A DNA stretch of 64,000 bases, from assembly GCA_963834945.1 (NCBI GenBank), contig CAWIDT010000004.1, positions 248,001 through 312,000 of the forward strand. Reading direction: 5' to 3'. Below, in pieces: positions 56,548 to 64,000 of the stretch. The DNA comes from R-RK-3 sp963834945. GTDB lineage: Bacteria > Pseudomonadota > Alphaproteobacteria > Rhizobiales > Rhodomicrobiaceae. Numbering within the stretch: position 1 is the first letter of the stretch; every line of letters starts with the position of its first letter. Position numbers and translations under genes: made by a program. Under the pieces are notes generated by a model. The model saw only the letters and a list, made by a program, of their open reading frames with translations. It was not told the origin of the DNA and did no database searches.

Positions 56548-57213
56548 TCACAAGTTCAGCCGCAAGGCCGCCGCCGTCGCCAGCGGGGCGAGGACGCAAG
56601 ACGCAAGCGTCAGCGCGCACAGGATCGAGAACGGCGCGCCAAAGCTCCCCGGCCCTATCACCACGGCCTCGATAGCGGAGACGCCGAAAATCAAAATCGG
56701 CACGAACAGCGGCAGGATGATCAGCGGCGCGAGCAGTCCGCCGCGCCGCATGCCCAGCGTCAGCCCGGCGCCGATGCCGGAGAGGAAGCTGACGGCGGGC
56801 GTGCCGGCGAGCAGCGTCAGCATCAGCGGCCCATAGGCGCGCGTCTCCATGTTGAGCATCAGCGCCAGCAGCGGCGCGAGCAGTAAGAGCGGCACGCCGA
56901 CGCTCAGCCAATGGGCGAGCGCCTTGGCGAAGGCGACGGCTTCCAGCGGCAGCGGCCCCAGCGCGATCACCTCCAGCGAGCCGTCTTCATGGTCCTCGTG
57001 GAACATGCGGTCCGCCGACAGCAGCGAGGAGAGCAGCAGCGCCACCCACAGCACGCCCGGCGCGATGCGGCTCAGCAGCTTCAAATCGGGGCCTAGCCCC
57101 AGCGGGATCGCCGAGACGATGATCAGGTAGAAGCCGAGCGCCGTGACCAGCGCGCCGCCCTCCCGGCGGGCGAGCAGCAGGTCGCGGCGGATGAGGGTGA
57201 GGGCTGCGGTCAT
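56548..57213 (-). CDS. ccmB: Haem exporter permease CcmB
   Basis: 221 residues, six membrane helices. LIRRDLLLARREGGALV and the loop DRMFHEDHEDGSLEVIAL are CcmB hallmarks. With CcmA it forms the ABC part of the cytochrome-c maturation system that releases haem-CcmE. The ATG overlaps the ccmA stop. ccmC and later genes are not adjacent. Confidence 0.94.
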   Translation of the reverse strand: MTAALTLIRRDLLLARREGGALVTALGFYLIIVSAIPLGLGPDLKLLSRIAPGVLWVALLLSSLLSADRMFHEDHEDGSLEVIALGPLPLEAVAFAKALAHWLSVGVPLLLLAPLLALMLNMETRAYGPLMLTLLAGTPAVSFLSGIGAGLTLGMRRGGLLAPLIILPLFVPILIFGVSAIEAVVIGPGSFGAPFSILCALTLASCVLAPLATAAALRLNL

Positions 57214-57857
57214 AGTTCGGCCGCCGGGAAGGCGGCGCCGGCCCGCTCCAGGTCGAGGCTCCTGGCGTCGCTCCAGCCCAGCTGGGTGTGCGTCGCTGCG
57301 GCGACGATGCCGCCTTTGCCCAGATGCGCTGCAACCATCGCCGCCAGGACGGTTTGCGATGCGCTGTCCAGCGAGACCGCGGGTTCGTCGAGCAGCCATA
57401 GGGGCCGCTCCGCGCAAAGCAGCCGGGCAAGGCCCAGACGGCGCTTCTGCCCCGCCGAGAGCAGCGCCGCCGGGACATCCTGCAGATTGCCGAGGCCCAG
57501 CGTCTCGGCCGCCGCGTCGCCCCTATCGGCCGGACCGCCCAGGAAATTGGCGAAAAATTCAAGATTTTCGGCGACAGTCAGCGCTGGCTTCACCCCGTTC
57601 AGATGGCCGACATAGTGACATTGCTCGCCGACGCTGCGCTCCTCATCGCCGCCGCTCAGCCCGATATCGCCCGCAACGGGCTGCAGGAACCCGGCCAGCG
57701 TGCGCAGCAGGGTCGTCTTGCCGACGCCGTTCGGGCCGGTCAGCGTCAACGCCTCGCCGCCCGCCACCTTGAAGCTTACATCGCGCAGAATCAGCCGGCT
57801 CCCCCGCATCACGGATAGGTCATGAACGATGAGTTCTATGGCAGAAATCGCTATCAT
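57210..57857 (-). CDS. ccmA: Haem exporter ATP-binding protein CcmA
   Basis: 215 residues from ATG 57857. Walker A GPNGVGKTT, CcmA-type CHYVGHLNGVKPALTVAENLEF (as CHYVGHLNGVKP), signature LSAGQKRRLGLARLL and Walker B LWLLDEPAVSLD. It powers release of haem-bound CcmE for cytochrome c assembly. It is divergent from acnA with a 115-base gap, the standard arrangement in Hyphomicrobiales. Confidence 0.95.
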   Translation of the reverse strand: MIAISAIELIVHDLSVMRGSRLILRDVSFKVAGGEALTLTGPNGVGKTTLLRTLAGFLQPVAGDIGLSGGDEERSVGEQCHYVGHLNGVKPALTVAENLEFFANFLGGPADRGDAAAETLGLGNLQDVPAALLSAGQKRRLGLARLLCAERPLWLLDEPAVSLDSASQTVLAAMVAAHLGKGGIVAAATHTQLGWSDARSLDLERAGAAFPAAEL

Positions 57858-57972
57858 GTGAGAAAACTTGTTGGACGATGGCTGAATCGCGCGGGCGATT
57901 ATATATGTCACCCGTATTCCTGAGGCCAGCGGGACCTTTCCGTTGCCCGCATCGACTTGGAGGCCCTCCCCG

Positions 57973-60733
<2,761 letters not shown>

Positions 60734-60834
60734 GACGCGGGGCAGGGCGCTTGAGTGTCACCCACTCGTGAGTGGCAATTGAAACTTGTGCGCGAGATAC
60801 TTCTTCTGGATAGTTCCGGGGAGAGGCTCGTTTC

Positions 60835-61637
60835 ATGGATAGCTCGATTGAGAGACAGGCGCAGCTTGGCGCCATGCGAACGGCGGCACGCGCCGATGTC
60901 GTCGGTGTGGCGGTGTTTGCCGCGCTTTCGCTGTTCGGCGGGCTTTTTTCAGCAGCCGGCGCCGCTGAGCAGAAGCGGCTCGACGTGCTGGAGCTGTTTA
61001 CCAGCCAGGGCTGTTCGTCCTGCCCGCCGGCCGATGTGCTGCTGGAGCAGTTTTCCCGGCGCGATGACGTGCTGGCGCTCAGTTTTCCGGTCAGCTATTG
61101 GGACCATCTCGGCTGGCGCGATACGCTGGCCAAGGACGCCTATAATGAGCGCCAGCGCAACTATGCCGCCGACGCGCGGCGATCACGAGATCTATACGCC
61201 GCAGATGGTCGTCAATGGCATCGCTCACGCCGTCGGCAGCCAGAAGAGTGCCATCGAGGCCGCCATGGCAAAGACACGGCCGCCAGCTCCGCGCCTCCTG
61301 GGTGCCTGTCTCGCTGGAATGCGGCGGCGGCAATGCGGAGCTGAAGGCGGGAGACGCGCCCGCCGGCAGCGAGTTTCGATCGGGCAAGCTCTGGGTCGCC
61401 TTGTACAGCAATTCGGTCACGGTGGACATCGGCCGGGGCGAAAATACCGGCCGGGAAATCACCTATACCCATGTGGTCCGCGACCTCGTGCCGGCCGGAG
61501 ACTGGGATGGCCACGAAGCGCGCTACCAGGTGAAAATTCCGCCGGGCGCGAAATTCGACGGCTGCGCGGCGCTGCTGCAATCCGACAAGTCCCGCGCGGT
61601 CCTGGGCGCCAGCGTGGTGGAAGTCGCGACCCGGTAG
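60835..61637 (+). CDS. DUF1223 thioredoxin-like periplasmic protein, two frameshifts
   Basis: About 266 residues. A signal-like hydrophobic lead (to AAGAAEQ) is followed by ELFTSQGCSSCPPAD, the DUF1223 thioredoxin-like CxxC motif, SFPVSYWDHLGWRDTLA, then after frame changes near 61175 and 61285, IYTPQMVVNGIAHAVGS and GREITYTHVVRDLVPAGDW. A secreted thiol-disulfide protein of unknown substrate. Confidence 0.82.
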
Positions 61638-61760
61638 CGGGCTTCGCAGGCATAGGCCCTGCGGCACTCGAAAGCTGTATAAATCACAAGTGCCGCGATG
61701 CGCGGCCGCCCGGCGCAATCTAATCTGCGGCCTTTCAACGATTTGGGGAGCGGCGGACAG

Positions 61761-62289
61761 ATGGCTTATTGGCTTTTCAAAAGCGAACCGGAAGCGTGGT
61801 CCTGGCACGATCAGGTCGCCAAGGGCGCGGCGGGCGAAGAATGGACCGGCGTGCGCAATCACACCGCCAAGCTCAACATGATCGCCATGAAGAAGGGCGA
61901 TCTCGGCTTCTTCTACCACTCGGTGGAAGAAAAGAGCGTCGTCGGCATCGTCAAGGTGATCGCCGAGGCGCATCCGGATTCCAAGGATACCACGGGCAAA
62001 TGGTTTTGCGTCGACGTCGCAGCCGTATCTCCCATGCCCAAGCCGGTCAGCCTCGCCGACGATCAAGGCCGAGCCGCGTCTGGCCGATGCCGCGCTGGTG
62101 AAGTTTTCGCGCCTTTCCGTGCAGCCGGTGACCGAGACCGAATGGCAATTGATCTGCGCGATGGGCGGCATGAAAAAGGCGCCCGAGCCGCGCATCCAAA
62201 CCGGCAGCCAAGCCGCGGCGGCGCCCGCCGCCAAGAAGCCGGCACCCACCAAGGCCAAAGCCTCCGCCAAGGCGAAGAAAACCAAGTAG
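61761..62289 (+). CDS. EVE-domain protein, one frameshift
   Basis: About 175 residues. MAYWLFKSEPEAWSW, GEEWTGVRNHTAKLNM and GDLGFFYHS are the start of the EVE (PUA-like) fold; after a frame change near 62058 come IKAEPRLADAALVKFSRLSV and LICAMGG. A Lys/Ala-rich tail of 35 residues follows. EVE proteins bind modified bases in DNA or RNA. The tail resembles histone-like basic extensions and may hold nucleic acid. Confidence 0.85.
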
Positions 62290-62367
62290 TCTCACGGATA
62301 GGCGGCTTAAGCCGCTCATTTACCCTCGGCGCGCCCAATGGTCCGGCACGACATTCGGGGGAACGCC

Positions 62368-62833
62368 ATGGCCAATCACGCTTTTAACCAGCGCTTTCAT
62401 CGCGGCGTGGCTGAGCTGTCCGGCGCATTGTTTCGCCGCCGATCCGGGGCTCGTCGAGACAACCATCGACGAAGCGACGCTGATCCGGCTGGATCACGAC
62501 GCGACGCAGCTCATTGTCGGCAACCCGCCATCGCCGATGTCAGCGCGCAGAGCCCGCGCCTGCTCGTGGTGACGGGCAAATCCTACGGCGCAACCAACCT
62601 CATCGCCCTCGATCGGCGAGGGCCGCGAAATCTTCAACGCCCGCCTGGCCGTCCATGAAGGCGACAAGCGGCAGGTGACGCTGTTCAAGGGCACGATGCG
62701 CCAATCACTGCATTGCGCGCCGGACTGCCAGCGAATGCTCTCCATCGGCGACGACAAGACGCAATTCGAGCAGCTCGCCGAAACCGTGACAAAGAAATTC
62801 GGCGTGGTGAATTCGGCCATCGGCGGGCAGTAG
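62368..62833 (+). CDS. Pilus-assembly CpaC N-terminal-domain-like protein, several frameshifts
   Basis: About 150 residues over at least three frames (changes near 62395, 62520 and 62610). A signal peptide FIAAWLSCPAHCFAAD is followed by TIDEATLIRLDHDATQLIVG, NPAIADVSAQSPRLLVVTG, KSYGATNLIALD and an end with CAPDCQRML. This is the N-terminal domain of RcpA/CpaC secretins standing alone, frequent in this order of bacteria. The role without the secretin pore is unknown. Confidence 0.68.
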
Positions 62834-62841
62834 CCGCTGTA

Positions 62842-63141
62842 ATGACAGACGTGTTTGAGGAGTGGGAAGATCAAAAAGCCCACGACAATACTTTCCGCAT
62901 CGACCTTGCACCTGACCATTTGCACAAGGCTAATGTGAGCGGCGGAAGTCCCTACGCTGTCCTGGTTCCGTTTCGAGGGGCAGATCCGATTTTCACCGAT
63001 GAAAGGCACGGGCTGCCGTTTCTGGACTACATTAGACTTGCATTCAAATGGGCCGGTTTTCCTGGCCTTGAAGACCACGCCGGACGTGCTGACGTCCAAC
63101 GCTTCGTCGCGAAATTTGGCCAAGGCCTTGAGCCTTTTTGA
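62842..63141 (+). CDS. Hypothetical protein
   Basis: 99 residues, not recognised. It begins MTDVFEEWEDQKAHDNTF and contains SGGSPYAVLVPFRGADPIFTDE (in two parts) and FLDYIRLAFKWAGFPG. Base composition is lower in GC than its neighbours, which hints at a different origin. No Cys, no membrane segment. It starts eight bases after the previous stop. Confidence 0.6.
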   Translation: MTDVFEEWEDQKAHDNTFRIDLAPDHLHKANVSGGSPYAVLVPFRGADPIFTDERHGLPFLDYIRLAFKWAGFPGLEDHAGRADVQRFVAKFGQGLEPF

Positions 63142-63295
63142 TACTTGACGATGATGCCGCCAGTAGCGGCTATCACCCCCATTGCCGACGTTACTGGCCG
63201 AGTTCATCTGCCCGCACAAGCCAAGCAATTCTGCTTAGAGTCTTTGCCTGCCGCGCTTCTTGCTCGAAGCCGCAGACCAACTTTCAGGAAGCGCT

Positions 63296-64000
63296 CTAAT
63301 TGCGCCCGCTTTGCAGCAGCCGCTCCACATAAGCGGGCACCACCTCGGTCGCCCGGCCGTGGATGGTCTCGTGGAATGAGGAGACGCCTTCGGACGGTTC
63401 CAGGTTGAGCTCGACCGCGTGCGCGCCCGCGCCGCGCGCCTCCGCGACAAAGCCCGCAGCCGGGTAGACCGTGCCGCTGGTTCCAACCGAAATGAACAGA
63501 TCGGCCCGCCCCAGCGCCTCATAGATGCGCTCCATCTGATAGGGTATCTCGCCGAACCAGACGACATCAGGGCGCATGCCTCCGGTGTTTCCGCAAGCCG
63601 GGCAGGCGCTCTCGAAGCTCAGCTCCTCGGCACCCCAAGGCTGCTTCTCGCGGCAATATTGGCACAGGCTCTGCCCCAGATCGCCATGCATGTGAATGAG
63701 TTTGCGGCTGCCGGCGGCCTCGTGCAGGCGATCGACATTCTGTGTGACGATCAGCACCTTGCCGGGATGTTCGCGCTCCAGCCTTGCGAGGGCCACATGC
63801 GCGGCATTCGGCTGCACCCCCGCAGTCTGGCGGCGCCGCATGTTGTAGAATTCAAGCACCAGGGCCGGATCGCGCATAAAACCCTCTGGCGTCGCGACGA
63901 CGCGATAATCATATCTGGCCCAGATGCCGTCCTTGTCGCGGAAGGTGGAAATGCCTGATTCGGCCGAGAGGCCCGCGCCGGTCAGGACGACGATGTTTTG
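63296..64000 (-). CDS. cobB: Sir2-family NAD-dependent protein deacylase (5' end outside window)
   Basis: 235 codons, open to the window edge. TGAGLSAESGISTFRD (NAD-binding), TQNVDRLHEAAGS (catalytic), HMHGDL with the active-site His, CQYCREK and CPACGNTGGMRPDVVWFGE giving four Zn Cys, and VGTSGTVYPAAGF are the class III sirtuin set. It removes acetyl or succinyl groups from lysines, for example on acetyl-CoA synthetase. Only the first few residues are missing. Confidence 0.94.
   Translation of the reverse strand, partial: QNIVVLTGAGLSAESGISTFRDKDGIWARYDYRVVATPEGFMRDPALVLEFYNMRRRQTAGVQPNAAHVALARLEREHPGKVLIVTQNVDRLHEAAGSRKLIHMHGDLGQSLCQYCREKQPWGAEELSFESACPACGNTGGMRPDVVWFGEIPYQMERIYEALGRADLFISVGTSGTVYPAAGFVAEARGAGAHAVELNLEPSEGVSSFHETIHGRATEVVPAYVERLLQSGRN

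Overview
The window is chromosomal DNA of a high-GC alphaproteobacterium, most likely of the order Hyphomicrobiales (Rhizobiales). This rests on gene order (cpoB-tilS-ftsH; twin-transmembrane protein, PduO, etfB-etfA, hbd; ftsK-lolA-xthA; acnA opposite ccmA-ccmB), an IalB-type protein, a phasin, and interspersed palindromic repeats with an AAGTGGATGCCGGTTTT-like core that are common in this order. I cannot name the genus. No rRNA, tRNA, CRISPR array, phage or complete insertion sequence was seen.

Layout. 1-7.7 kb: housekeeping genes (thiolase end, RimB-RimK fusion, VOC protein, cpoB, tilS, ftsH). 7.9-24.8 kb: one 17-kb minus-strand hydrogenase island. Read in transcription order it encodes a HoxA-like sigma54 activator, a zinc-ribbon protein, the small and large subunits of a group 1h (actinobacterial-type, high-affinity) [NiFe] hydrogenase, two tandem four-cysteine HiPIP-like proteins, a maturation protease, a conserved unknown protein, a TPR protein, two tiny membrane proteins, a NifU-Rieske fusion, an NHL-repeat protein, HypF, HypC, a GmhA-like SIS protein, HypD, HypE, HypA and HypB. 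25.4-31.1 kb: accessory region with two globins, acylphosphatase, an XRE regulator, a phasin, a degenerate LivG-like ATPase, an SRPBCC protein and a SpoU methyltransferase; two MITE-like elements in inverted orientation bracket part of it. 31.2-38.3 kb: IalB-like protein, rlmN, membrane proteins, PduO, rhomboid, electron transfer flavoprotein and 3-hydroxybutyryl-CoA dehydrogenase. 38.4-47.2 kb: an orphan double-glycine-type peptide, carA, an SGNH protein, a UbiA-family enzyme, an EamA/SMR-type protein, a two-component pair next to a vestigial H-NOX gene, and a DapC-like aminotransferase. 47.2-64 kb: ftsK, lolA, an sRNA candidate, xthA, an ABC exporter whose permease is fused to a CPBP protease, wrbA, ccmBA, acnA, DUF1223, EVE, a CpaC-N-like protein and a sirtuin.

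How the genes work together. The hydrogenase island looks self-sufficient: catalytic subunits without a Tat signal, a full Hyp set with protease, and several candidate electron carriers or anchors (two HiPIP-like proteins, NifU-Rieske, two small membrane proteins). A near-perfect sigma54 -24/-12 promoter lies 58 bases upstream of the small-subunit gene, with a 23-bp palindrome about 100 bp further upstream. This fits control by the HoxA-like protein, whose receiver domain has lost its phosphorylation residues. Such enzymes elsewhere oxidise trace or atmospheric H2; that physiology is inferred here. The best candidate for something undescribed is the pair of HiPIP-like proteins as dedicated electron acceptors.

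Sequence quality. About a dozen conserved genes between 24 and 63 kb carry single-base frameshifts, while 1-24 kb shows none. These look like assembly or sequencing errors rather than real gene death, so each such gene is described as one gene across its frames.
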